Source: CAZILM01 sp964625325
GTDB taxonomy: Bacteria; Patescibacteriota; Saccharimonadia; Saccharimonadales; CAYVSP01
Direction: 5' to 3'
Assembly (NCBI GenBank): GCA_964625325.1
Contig: CAZVBA010000024.1
Location: forward strand, 1-10,224
DNA: 10,224 nt
A model generated the notes under the pieces. The model saw only the letters and a program-made list of their open reading frames with translations, was not told where the DNA came from and searched no databases. This document shows positions 1 to 5,308 of the stretch, piece by piece; the stretch's first letter is position 1; each line of letters starts with the position of its first letter. A program made the translations under genes and the position numbers.

Positions 1-23
1 TATACTTAACCCTTGTTATATTT

Positions 24-245
24 ATGGCCGCTAGTAAAGAGGTAATCCAACTCACCGGTACGGTGGTAGAAACCTTGCCGGGAACACAGTTTCGGGTCGA
101 GCTTGAAAACGGACATAAAATTATAGCTCACGTCGCCGGTAAGATGCGCAAACATTATATCCGCATCGTCCCGGGCGACAGCGTGACGGTTGAACTGACA
201 CCTTACGATCTAACTAAGGGTCGCATAACCTACCGCAAATCATAA
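24..245 (+). CDS. infA: Translation initiation factor IF-1
   Basis: IF-1 binds the A site of the 30S subunit during initiation and works with IF-2 and IF-3. The 73-residue product matches the family length (about 72). It is a single OB-fold with the conserved core FRVELENGH, the GKMRKHYIRI stretch and the closing LTPYDLTKGRI. The ATG is the only start that gives the usual short N-terminus before VIQLTG. No clear Shine-Dalgarno sequence precedes it. A TATACT hexamer lies at 1-6 and a TATATT at 17-22, but the first is at the window edge and the second is too close to the ATG, so a promoter cannot be called. In related operons map or adk-secY usually lie upstream, outside this window. The identification is very secure. 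Confidence 0.97.
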   Translation: MAASKEVIQLTGTVVETLPGTQFRVELENGHKIIAHVAGKMRKHYIRIVPGDSVTVELTPYDLTKGRITYRKS

Positions 246-288
246 TATTTAACGCAGTGTGTCATCACATTAACGGAGGATGATCCGC

Positions 289-405
289 ATGAAAGTGCGT
301 GCGAGCGTCAAGAAGATTAGTCCGGACGACAAGATAGTCCGCCGCAAAGGGCGCCTCTATGTCATCAATAAATTTAAACCGAAGCACAAGCAACGGCAGG
401 GTTAA
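289..405 (+). CDS. rpmJ: 50S ribosomal protein L36 (bL36), cysteine-free form
   Basis: This 38-codon gene starts MKVRASVKKI and ends PKHKQRQG, the diagnostic ends of bL36, and has exactly the usual length. L36 sits in the large subunit and helps organise 23S rRNA. Canonical L36 is a zinc ribbon using Cys11, Cys14, Cys27 and His33. Here those positions are Ser11, Asp14, Asn27 and His33, so three of four zinc ligands are missing and the protein should not bind zinc. A GGAGG ribosome site lies at 275-279, nine bases before the ATG. It is followed after three bases by rpsM, the standard infA-rpmJ-rpsM order. The loss of ligands is read directly; non-binding is inferred. Confidence 0.95.
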   Translation: MKVRASVKKISPDDKIVRRKGRLYVINKFKPKHKQRQG

Positions 406-408
406 AGC

Positions 409-795
409 ATGGCTCGAATATCCGGTGTCACCATTCCATCCGAAAAGCAGGTCCAAATCGCCCTGACTTATATCTACGGTATCGGTCCTAAGGGCAGTAC
501 CACCATTTTACAGGCCGCTAAGGTAGAGCCGACTGTTAGAGTTAAAAACCTAACCGAAGCCGAACTGACCCGCATCGCTGACATTATCAACGCCGATTAC
601 GTCGTCGAGGGTGAATTGCAGCGCATAGTTACTGGTAATATCAAACGCCTCAAGGACATTAACAGTTACCGGGGTATCCGCCACAAAGTAAACCTGCCGA
701 CGCGCGGACAGCGCACCCGCACCAACGCCCGCACTCGGCGCGGCAAGAAGGTAACAGTCGGCGGCACGGCTAAGAAAGTAGCGTCGAAGACTTAA
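409..795 (+). CDS. rpsM: 30S ribosomal protein S13 (uS13)
   Basis: S13 sits in the head of the small subunit and forms intersubunit bridges while contacting P-site tRNA with its basic tail. The 128-aa product begins MARISGVTIP and carries the family blocks ALTYIYGIG (about residues 18-26), NIKRLKDINSYRGIRH and LPTRGQRTRTNARTRRG. The tail is lysine-rich, as usual. It starts three bases after the rpmJ stop and ends two bases before rpsK, so translation is probably coupled. Nothing is missing compared with the family. Confidence 0.97.
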   Translation: MARISGVTIPSEKQVQIALTYIYGIGPKGSTTILQAAKVEPTVRVKNLTEAELTRIADIINADYVVEGELQRIVTGNIKRLKDINSYRGIRHKVNLPTRGQRTRTNARTRRGKKVTVGGTAKKVASKT

Positions 796-797
796 TC

Positions 798-1277
798 ATG
801 GCTGAAGAAACGACTACCAAACCAGTTGAAGCCGAAACCCCGGCCGTCCAAGCTGATGCTGCTCAGCCAGAGGGTGCTGCGCCGACAGAAGCTACGCCCA
901 AGCCAAAGAAGAAAAAGGCTAAACGTAGTGTTCCAATTGGCCAAGTCCACGTCTTGGCCACCTTTAATAACACCATCGTCAGCTTTACCGATAGCAAAGG
1001 TGGCGTCTTGGCCACTTCCAGTGCTGGCGCCTGTGGTTTTAGGGGTTCGAAAAAAGGTACAGCCTATGCCGCCCAAGTAGCAACCGAGCGAGCCGGTCAG
1101 GCCGCCAAACAGGGTTACGGGCTTAAGAAAGTCGATGTTTTCGTCAAAGGTGTCGGTCTGGGCCGCGAAGCGGCTGTCAGAACCTTGCAGAATCTGGATT
1201 TTCAGGTAGAAATTATGAAAGACGTAACCGGTGTACCGCACGGCGGTGTTCGCCCGCGAAAGGCTAGGAGAGTTTAA
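798..1277 (+). CDS. rpsK: 30S ribosomal protein S11 (uS11) with N-terminal extension and PHGG loop
   Basis: S11 lies on the platform of the 30S subunit near the E site. The core from about residue 46 is typical: VHVLATFNNTIVSFTD, GFRGSKKGT, AAQVATERA and the C-terminal DVT...RPRKARRV. Two things are unusual. The first 43 or so residues form an Ala/Glu/Pro/Thr-rich stretch ending in a basic KPKKKKAKR run, making the protein 159 aa against about 130 in other bacteria. Also, the normally near-universal PHNG loop reads PHGG (residues 147-150), so the asparagine that is converted to isoaspartate in E. coli S11 (Asn119) is glycine. The conserved GPGPGRE is GVGLGRE. The ATG at 798 is the only good start before the core and lies two bases after rpsM. 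Confidence 0.96.
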   Translation: MAEETTTKPVEAETPAVQADAAQPEGAAPTEATPKPKKKKAKRSVPIGQVHVLATFNNTIVSFTDSKGGVLATSSAGACGFRGSKKGTAYAAQVATERAGQAAKQGYGLKKVDVFVKGVGLGREAAVRTLQNLDFQVEIMKDVTGVPHGGVRPRKARRV

Positions 1278-1278
1278 G

Positions 1279-1908
1279 ATGGCGCGTGATACTCAATCGA
1301 TTGTCAAAATGAGCCGACGCGAAGGCTATGCTTTGCATCCTAAGGCCCACAAAGCACTGGTTAAGCGCACCGTGCCGCCCGGCGGCATAAAAGGTATGCG
1401 CGGTGGCCGTGGTGGCGGACGGGCCAGCCAGTATTCATTGCAATTGCGCGAGAAGCAAAAGGTCAAGCGCCTTTACGGTCTGTTAGAGCGCCAATTCAGC
1501 AACCTCATGAAAGAAGCTAGTAAAGGCCAGGGGCAAGCTGGCGAGCAATTATTGCAGTTTTTGGAGCGCCGAGCTGATAATGCCGTCTACCGAGCCGGTC
1601 TGGCACCTAGCCGACGCGCCGCCCGTCAATTAGTGACACATGGCCATTTCATGCTTAACGGCCGTCGTGTCGACGTACCATCGATGAGACTCAAAGTCGG
1701 CGATGTCCTGATAGCCCGCGAAGCCAGCCAAAAGACCGAGTATTTCAAGAAGTTAGACGAAGTCAGTCCGGTTAATCCCGACCAGATCCCGTCGTGGCTT
1801 AAGGTCAATCGCAAGAAGCTTGAAGTTAGCATAACTGGTTTGCCTTCAAGGGAGGAAGCTGAACCGGATATTAATGAACAATTAATCGTGGAATATTACT
1901 CACGGTAA
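1279..1908 (+). CDS. rpsD: 30S ribosomal protein S4 (uS4), cysteine-free form
   Basis: S4 nucleates assembly of the 30S body by binding 16S rRNA. The start at 1279 gives the canonical MAR N-terminus and a 209-aa protein (family about 205); an earlier in-frame ATG at 1231 lies inside rpsK and is rejected. RRASQ-like spacing leads to the strongly conserved YSLQLREKQKVKRLYG, then an RNA-binding S4 domain at about residues 97-155 (FLERRADNAVYR, SRRAARQLVTHGHF, LNGRRVDVPS). The N-terminal zinc knuckle of the C+ form (Cys-X2-Cys followed by RREG) is here V-X2-S followed by RREG, so this is the zinc-free C- type. It starts one base after the rpsK stop. Confidence 0.96.
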   Translation: MARDTQSIVKMSRREGYALHPKAHKALVKRTVPPGGIKGMRGGRGGGRASQYSLQLREKQKVKRLYGLLERQFSNLMKEASKGQGQAGEQLLQFLERRADNAVYRAGLAPSRRAARQLVTHGHFMLNGRRVDVPSMRLKVGDVLIAREASQKTEYFKKLDEVSPVNPDQIPSWLKVNRKKLEVSITGLPSREEAEPDINEQLIVEYYSR

Positions 1909-1929
1909 GGAAAGTAGGAGTTTACTAAC

Positions 1930-2874
1930 ATGTCTAAGACCATTCACACCCCAGCCCTCGTCAATATCGACGATCACGGCAACAACAGTGCGACTTTCGT
2001 GGTGGAACCATTGCACAGCGGCTACGGTATGACGCTGGGCAACAGCTTGCGCCGGGTGCTGCTCTCGAGCATCAGCGGAGCGGCCGTTACAGCTTTCAAA
2101 ATCGAGGGCGTTACTCACGAATTTACGACTCTGCCACACGTCAAGGAAGACGTCGTCGATATCATGCTCAACCTCAAAGGTGTCCGCTTCCGCGTTTTTG
2201 GCGACGAAACCCAAAACATACGCCTAATCAAAAAAGGTAAGGGCGTGGTTACCGCGAAGGACATTACCACCAACGCCGATGTCGAAGTCGTCAATCCTGA
2301 CCACGTGATTGCCACTCTAGAAGACGCCAAAGCTTCGCTTACTATGGATCTGGTCGTCGAGACCGGCCGTGGTTACCGCAGCATCGAAGAAGGCGCCAAC
2401 CGCAAGACCACCAGTGATATGATTACTGTCGATGCCGTCTTCAGCCCAGTTACTCGGGTGCGCTACAAGGTAGAGAACACCCGTGTCGGCCAGATGACCG
2501 ATTTAGACAAAGTACTGCTGACAATCGATACTGACGGCTCGATTACACCGCGCGATGCCTTTGAAGAAGCCGCCGCCATATTGGTCAACCAATACACGGC
2601 GCTAGCCGGCCAGACCCGCGTTGAAGCCGGACCAACCCTCAGCGATTCCGGCGCCGGTGGCGAAGGCGATGAAGGCGAAGACCCGGCCGAACTAATGACT
2701 TCCATTGAGGACCTCAATTTGTCAGCCCGCACCACTAATGCCCTTGTCAACAACGACATACATACCCTCAAGGATCTATTTAGTCTCAGCGACGCTGAAT
2801 TGCGCGATCTCAAGGGCTTTGGTAGCAAAGCTTTAGATGAAGTTAAAGAAAAACTAGCAGAGCTGGAGCTGTAA
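1930..2874 (+). CDS. rpoA: DNA-directed RNA polymerase alpha subunit
   Basis: Alpha dimerises to start assembly of RNA polymerase, and its C-terminal domain contacts UP elements and activators. The 314-aa product has the N-terminal dimerisation domain (FVVEPLHSGYGMTLGNSLRRVLLSS, about residues 23-47; the LGNSLRR block is diagnostic). A long acidic linker rich in Gly/Asp/Glu follows at about 240-254. The C-terminal domain (about 257-312) contains SIEDLNLSARTTNAL and LKGFGSKALDEVKEKL. Arg and Asn matching E. coli Arg265 and Asn268, and the Gly and Lys matching Gly296 and Lys298, are kept, so DNA binding is expected. An AGGAG ribosome site lies about nine bases before the ATG. The 21-base gap to rpsD is the largest inside the ribosomal block after rpmJ. 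Confidence 0.98.
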   Translation: MSKTIHTPALVNIDDHGNNSATFVVEPLHSGYGMTLGNSLRRVLLSSISGAAVTAFKIEGVTHEFTTLPHVKEDVVDIMLNLKGVRFRVFGDETQNIRLIKKGKGVVTAKDITTNADVEVVNPDHVIATLEDAKASLTMDLVVETGRGYRSIEEGANRKTTSDMITVDAVFSPVTRVRYKVENTRVGQMTDLDKVLLTIDTDGSITPRDAFEEAAAILVNQYTALAGQTRVEAGPTLSDSGAGGEGDEGEDPAELMTSIEDLNLSARTTNALVNNDIHTLKDLFSLSDAELRDLKGFGSKALDEVKEKLAELEL

Positions 2875-2875
2875 G

Positions 2876-3412
2876 ATGCACCGACACGGCTACCAAGGCA
2901 GGAAGTTCCACCGCGAACGCGACCAACGCACCGCCCTTATGAAGGGGTTGGCCGACTCGCTAATTGTCCACACTTCCATTCAAACCACCCTGCCTAAAGC
3001 CAAGGAATTAGTGCCTTACGTTGAAAAGTTGATTACTAAAGCCAAAAAAGGTGATTTAGCCGCTCGCCGACAATTAATCGCCAGCTTACAAACGATTGCC
3101 AGCGCCCACAAGCTAATGGACGAAATTGCGCCCAAGCTCAAAGGCCGCACCAGTGGGCACCTAAGGGTTGTCGCCGAAGGCAACCGCCGCGGCGATAACG
3201 CGCCGCTAGCCAGAGTCAGCTTTGTCGATGATATTACAGCTGCCGCACCAGCTAAGACAGTTGAGACCAAACAACCAGTTAAGCAGCAACACGAATCGAC
3301 TGATACTGACACTGAAGTTAAACCGACACTTGCCACTAAGGCCGGCCCGACTTCTAAAGCCGCCCAAAATATCCAAGCGCCGAAGCGTACCGGCAGAAGG
3401 GGCAATAGATGA
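2876..3412 (+). CDS. rplQ: 50S ribosomal protein L17 (bL17) with C-terminal extension
   Basis: L17 binds 23S rRNA near the exit-tunnel side of the large subunit. The core, about residues 1-118, shows the family pattern: RDQRTALMKGLADSLI, TTLPKAKELVPYVEKLITKAK, LKGRTSGHLRVV and GDNAPLARVSFVDD. The remaining 60 residues are a Thr/Lys/Pro/Ala-rich tail ending in a basic RRGNR, with no recognisable fold. Bacterial L17 is often about 120 aa, so the tail is an addition; similar tails are known in actinobacterial L17. It starts one base after the rpoA stop, and its TGA overlaps the rplM start in an ATGA. Confidence 0.96.
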   Translation: MHRHGYQGRKFHRERDQRTALMKGLADSLIVHTSIQTTLPKAKELVPYVEKLITKAKKGDLAARRQLIASLQTIASAHKLMDEIAPKLKGRTSGHLRVVAEGNRRGDNAPLARVSFVDDITAAAPAKTVETKQPVKQQHESTDTDTEVKPTLATKAGPTSKAAQNIQAPKRTGRRGNR

Positions 3413-3849
3413 AAACTTACAGCGCTAAGCCAACCGACGTAACCCGTCAATGGTACGTCCTGGACGCTGCTGAAGCACCGCTGGGACGAGTGGCAACCCA
3501 GGCTGCCCAACTGCTCACCGGCAAAGGCAAGCCCCAATTTACACACCACATTGATTGCGGCGACTATGTGATAGTTATTAACGCCCAGAACCTGGTTGTA
3601 ACCGGTAACAAACACGCTGCTAAGACTTATTATCGCCATAGCAACTATCCGGGCGGCCTTAAAGCCCGCACCTTGGATGAACAGTTGCAACGCGACCCAA
3701 CTAAGATTGTTGAACACGCTATTCGCGGCATGTTGCCGGTTAATAAACTACGACCAGCTCGTTTGGCCCGACTCAAAGTCTATGCCGGCGCCGACCACGA
3801 CCATAATGCCCAAAAACCAACGGCCATTGCCGTAAAGGAAGCTAAATAA
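3409..3849 (+). CDS. rplM: 50S ribosomal protein L13 (uL13)
   Basis: L13 is an early-assembly large-subunit protein. The 146-aa product has WYVLDAAEAPLGRVATQAAQLLTGK near the N-terminus, the HIDCGDYVIVINA block, then TGNK, TYYRHSNYPGGLK and the late motif AIRGMLPVNKL. All are diagnostic of L13. The start codon overlaps the rplQ stop (ATGA), and its TAA shares one base with the rpsI ATG, so L17, L13 and S9 are probably made by coupled translation. In many Firmicutes ecf and truA genes lie between rplQ and rplM; here there is nothing. Confidence 0.97.
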   Translation: MKTYSAKPTDVTRQWYVLDAAEAPLGRVATQAAQLLTGKGKPQFTHHIDCGDYVIVINAQNLVVTGNKHAAKTYYRHSNYPGGLKARTLDEQLQRDPTKIVEHAIRGMLPVNKLRPARLARLKVYAGADHDHNAQKPTAIAVKEAK

Positions 3850-4247
3850 TGGCTAAAAATGACTACTTCTACGCTCTGGGACGACGCAAAAGCGCCACCG
3901 CCCGGGTCCGCCTACAAGGCGGCAGCGGTACCATCACCATCAACGGAAAACCGGCCGGCGAATACCTGGCTGAAAGCAAATATCTGCTTAAAGAGCTTGA
4001 TAAGCCATTTATGGTTGTCGAATTAACTAATAAGTACAACGTCAGCGCAGTCGTTTCCGGCGGCGGCCACAATGGGCAGGTAGAAGCCATTCGTTTGGGT
4101 ATTGCCAAAGCATTGGCCCTTATGAACGACGACCTCAAGGGCACCCTTAAGCGCGCCGATCTACTCGGCCGCGACCCGCGCGAAAAAGAACGTAAGAAGT
4201 TCGGCCTACGTGGCGCCCGCAAACAACGCCAGTTCACCAAACGATAG
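3849..4247 (+). CDS. rpsI: 30S ribosomal protein S9 (uS9)
   Basis: S9 sits in the 30S head, and its C-terminal tail reaches P-site tRNA. The 132-aa product opens with YALGRRKSATARVRL, has the central SGGGHNGQVEAIRLGIAKAL block, and ends LLGRDPREKERKKFGLRGARKQRQFTKR, whose final FTKR matches the conserved Lys-Arg terminus that contacts tRNA. It is the last gene of the ribosomal block. A short hairpin (4246-4250 with 4256-4260) begins inside its stop codon, and no T-rich intrinsic terminator follows. Confidence 0.97.
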   Translation: MAKNDYFYALGRRKSATARVRLQGGSGTITINGKPAGEYLAESKYLLKELDKPFMVVELTNKYNVSAVVSGGGHNGQVEAIRLGIAKALALMNDDLKGTLKRADLLGRDPREKERKKFGLRGARKQRQFTKR

Positions 4248-4430
4248 AGACGCATTCTCTGCCAGCCGGCCGAGCCGCCTGCACCAGAATGCTGGCTGGC
4301 ATCTTCGCGAGTTTTCTTTCCAGGCCGTTTGGAGCAGTAGCATTTCTACAGCTCACAAGCCGGGCTTCAAGAAGAACTCGCAAATCTGCTCAGCCCTCTA
4401 CCGTTTGGTTGGAGCTAACCCAGTCAGATT
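4246..4430. other. Highly structured non-coding stretch between convergent genes
   Basis: No convincing protein is encoded between the rpsI stop and the stop of the minus-strand gene. The sequence can form consecutive stems: 4246-4250/4256-4260, an 8-bp perfect stem 4260-4267/4294-4301, a rod-like hairpin 4307-4381 (listed separately), and 4383-4388/4425-4430 enclosing 4407-4410/4417-4420. None is followed by a proper T-run, so a simple intrinsic terminator is not shown on either strand. It may act as a convergent transcription end, an RNA-processing site, or an unrecognised small RNA. I looked for signatures of RNase P RNA, tmRNA, SRP RNA and 6S RNA and did not find them. The strand of any RNA is unknown. 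Confidence 0.55.
4307..4381. repeat. 75-nt rod-like imperfect inverted repeat
   Basis: The arms pair almost from end to end: 4307-4315 with 4373-4381 (nine pairs, one G-T), 4316-4318 with 4369-4371, 4322-4326 with 4363-4367, 4327-4331 with 4356-4360, 4332-4335 with 4351-4354 and 4337-4340 with 4346-4349. This leaves a five-base apical loop and about 30 pairs. The interruptions are small bulges and one A-A mismatch. Such continuity in a 75-base span is unlikely to be accidental. It could be the core of a small RNA, an RNase III substrate in two overlapping 3' ends, or a MITE-like remnant; no second copy is seen in this window. Confidence 0.7.
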
Positions 4431-4689
4431 AACGCCCGCGAAAAGCACGGCCTTCCAGTGTAAGGAACATTATCGCAGCGCCAGCAGTTGCAATCACTCC
4501 ACCACCACCCAAAGCAGCCACTTTTTCGACAATATTTACATCCGCTTCTTTTCCAGCAATAACTGTTGCTAAGCCCGCCATTTCTACAGCAACACCTAAT
4601 AAACTATTTCTTACGGGATGTATGTCAAAAGCAGCCCACCGATTATCGCTATTCGCTAAATTTTCAAGTGTATTAATGTTATCAGCCAT
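4429..4689 (-). CDS. Small predicted membrane protein (86 aa), unknown function
   Basis: I do not recognise the family. From the second ATG (4689) the product starts MADNINTLENLANSDNRW. It has a polar N-terminal part and two hydrophobic stretches: about residues 29-43 (SLLGVAVEMAGLATV) and about 56-78 (a Gly/Ala-rich segment with AALGGGGVIATAGAAIMFL). A short charged tail ends RAFRGR. The acidic loop between the stretches suggests a helical hairpin in the membrane. Codons are richer in A/T endings than in the ribosomal genes, which fits an acquired gene. The upstream ATG at 4698 overlaps the predicted -10 box, so the 4689 start (a leaderless mRNA) is preferred. It is convergent with rpsI and divergent from the leader frame at 4755. 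Confidence 0.7.
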   Translation of the reverse strand: MADNINTLENLANSDNRWAAFDIHPVRNSLLGVAVEMAGLATVIAGKEADVNIVEKVAALGGGGVIATAGAAIMFLTLEGRAFRGR

Positions 4690-4696
4690 ATATTTC

Positions 4697-4725
4697 ATTA
4701 AAGTCTCGCAACACTATATTGTCAA
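4697..4725 (-). promoter_or_regulatory. Promoter of the 86-aa membrane protein gene
   Basis: On the minus strand a perfect -35 TTGACA (4725-4720) is followed after 17 bases by TTTAAT (4702-4697), which matches the -10 consensus at five of six positions. Seven bases later is the A of the ATG at 4689, where transcription would be expected to start, so the mRNA would be leaderless. The -35 box overlaps that of the opposite promoter. Confidence 0.7.
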
Positions 4726-4747
4726 CCGTTTACATTGGTGGTATATT
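4719..4747 (+). promoter_or_regulatory. Promoter of the leader frame and 129-aa gene
   Basis: TTGTCA (4719-4724) and TATATT (4742-4747) are separated by 17 bases and each matches consensus at five of six positions. The predicted start point, seven to eight bases downstream, falls on 4754-4755, the A of a start codon. The -35 box is the complement of the minus-strand -35 shifted by one base, so sigma factor could occupy only one orientation at a time. Confidence 0.7.
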
Positions 4748-4754
4748 ACGCTTC

Positions 4755-4838
4755 ATGCTAAGTAATAAGCACTGGTTCAAGCGTTACTTTATGACACATT
4801 ACCATGTGGCAGCTTGTTCTGTGCGTTCGCTTGCATAA
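4755..4838 (+). CDS. Possible 27-aa leader peptide
   Basis: An ATG placed exactly at the predicted transcription start opens a 27-codon frame ending in TAA. The peptide is MLSNKHWFKRYFMTHYHV followed by AACSVRSLA. It is rich in aromatic and histidine codons (Trp 7, Phe 8, Tyr 11, Phe 12, His 15, Tyr 16, His 17). The stop is 23 bases before the stem of a terminator. Position and composition resemble attenuator leader peptides, and trpS is the second gene downstream. However, there is only one Trp codon and no Shine-Dalgarno site, and a frame of this length can occur by chance. Confidence 0.35.
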   Translation: MLSNKHWFKRYFMTHYHVAACSVRSLA

Positions 4839-4855
4839 CCGAACCGAAAACATTG

Positions 4856-4886
4856 AAAAGGCCGCCACACCAGAGGGCGGTTTTTT
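4856..4886 (+). terminator. Intrinsic terminator or attenuator before the 129-aa gene
   Basis: CCGCC (4862-4866) pairs with GGCGG (4876-4880) across a nine-base loop, and the stem can extend with A/G against the following T-run (4881-4886). It lies between the promoter and the 4904 gene, so it must be read through for that gene to be expressed from this promoter. The 5' arm region 4861-4869 can instead pair with 4805-4813 (eight of nine positions). In turn 4804-4808 can pair with 4795-4799, the set of alternatives expected of an attenuator. Confidence 0.65.
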
Positions 4887-4903
4887 AATGTAAAGGAGAT
4901 GAA

Positions 4904-5293
4904 ATGCAGGAATTTAATAGAGGAAGAAAACCAGAAACGCGATGCGTTGACGTAGGTATGCCCCTGCGGAAACGCGCGCCTCTACACGAACACGTAACTA
5001 CGGAGATGGTGGAAACGAGACGCAAGGTACTTCCACTTTCTGACAGTGATCTAGGAATCGACGTTGCGGAGATGACGACCGAGGCACAAGTTATCGGCGG
5101 TCTGGCAGACTTAGGCGAACATATTGCACAATTACGGGCACAACGTCGGGCTGCACATGAAAGGCTGGATGAAGCTGCCTTGCAGTATGAGCAAACCAGG
5201 TTTAAAAAACCGACGTTGACAACCGATAACCCACAGGCCATAAACATGCAGGTAAACCTAAGACCAGACAGGCTGCCTTACTTTGCTCGGTAA
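4904..5293 (+). CDS. Hypothetical protein (129 aa) with helical/coiled-coil centre
   Basis: I do not recognise this protein. The first 45 residues are basic and polar (Arg/Lys-rich, one Cys at 14). Residues about 58-100 form a long amphipathic helix with heptad-like spacing (LADLGEHIAQLRAQRRAAHERL), probably a coiled coil. The last 29 residues are polar, ending LPYFAR. There is no signal peptide or membrane segment, so it is probably cytoplasmic. An excellent AAGGAG (4893-4898) lies five bases before the ATG, better than at most genes here. It follows a terminator hairpin and precedes trpS by 15 bases from stop to ATG. Frequent AGG and ACG codons differ from the ribosomal genes, consistent with accessory origin. 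The opposite-strand frame at 4885-5247 is regarded as a shadow. Confidence 0.65.
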   Translation: MQEFNRGRKPETRCVDVGMPLRKRAPLHEHVTTEMVETRRKVLPLSDSDLGIDVAEMTTEAQVIGGLADLGEHIAQLRAQRRAAHERLDEAALQYEQTRFKKPTLTTDNPQAINMQVNLRPDRLPYFAR

Positions 5294-5295
5294 GG

Positions 5296-5301
5296 TATAA
5301 T
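5296..5301 (+). promoter_or_regulatory. -10 box for trpS
   Basis: A perfect TATAAT starts two bases after the stop of the preceding gene. Seven bases separate it from the ATG at 5309, predicting a leaderless trpS mRNA. The -35 region (CTGCCT at 5273-5278, 17 bases upstream) is weak, so this may be a secondary internal promoter. Confidence 0.5.
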
Positions 5302-5308
5302 GACCGTA

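Noticed and set aside
17..22. TATATT as a -10 box for infA
   Set aside because: It ends one base before the ATG, so transcription would begin inside the gene; no alternative start codon lies downstream at the right place.
4246..4430. Retron msr/msd, or RNase P, tmRNA, SRP or 6S RNA
   Set aside because: There is no reverse transcriptase nearby, and the conserved sequence blocks of these RNA classes were not found on either strand.
4210..4572. A 120-codon plus-strand frame beginning inside rpsI
   Set aside because: It starts within rpsI in another frame, has no ribosome site, has a Ser/Asn/His-rich composition without any fold pattern, and runs through the structured region and antisense to the more protein-like minus gene.
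4755..4886. T-box riboswitch controlling trpS
   Set aside because: The leader ends in a terminator and holds a TGG, but the conserved T-box sequence and the stem I features are not present, and another gene lies between it and trpS.
4885..5247. A 120-codon minus-strand frame opposite the 129-aa gene
   Set aside because: It is Cys/Ser/Arg-rich as expected of a shadow, has no promoter or ribosome site, and ends inside the terminator/ribosome-site region of the plus gene.
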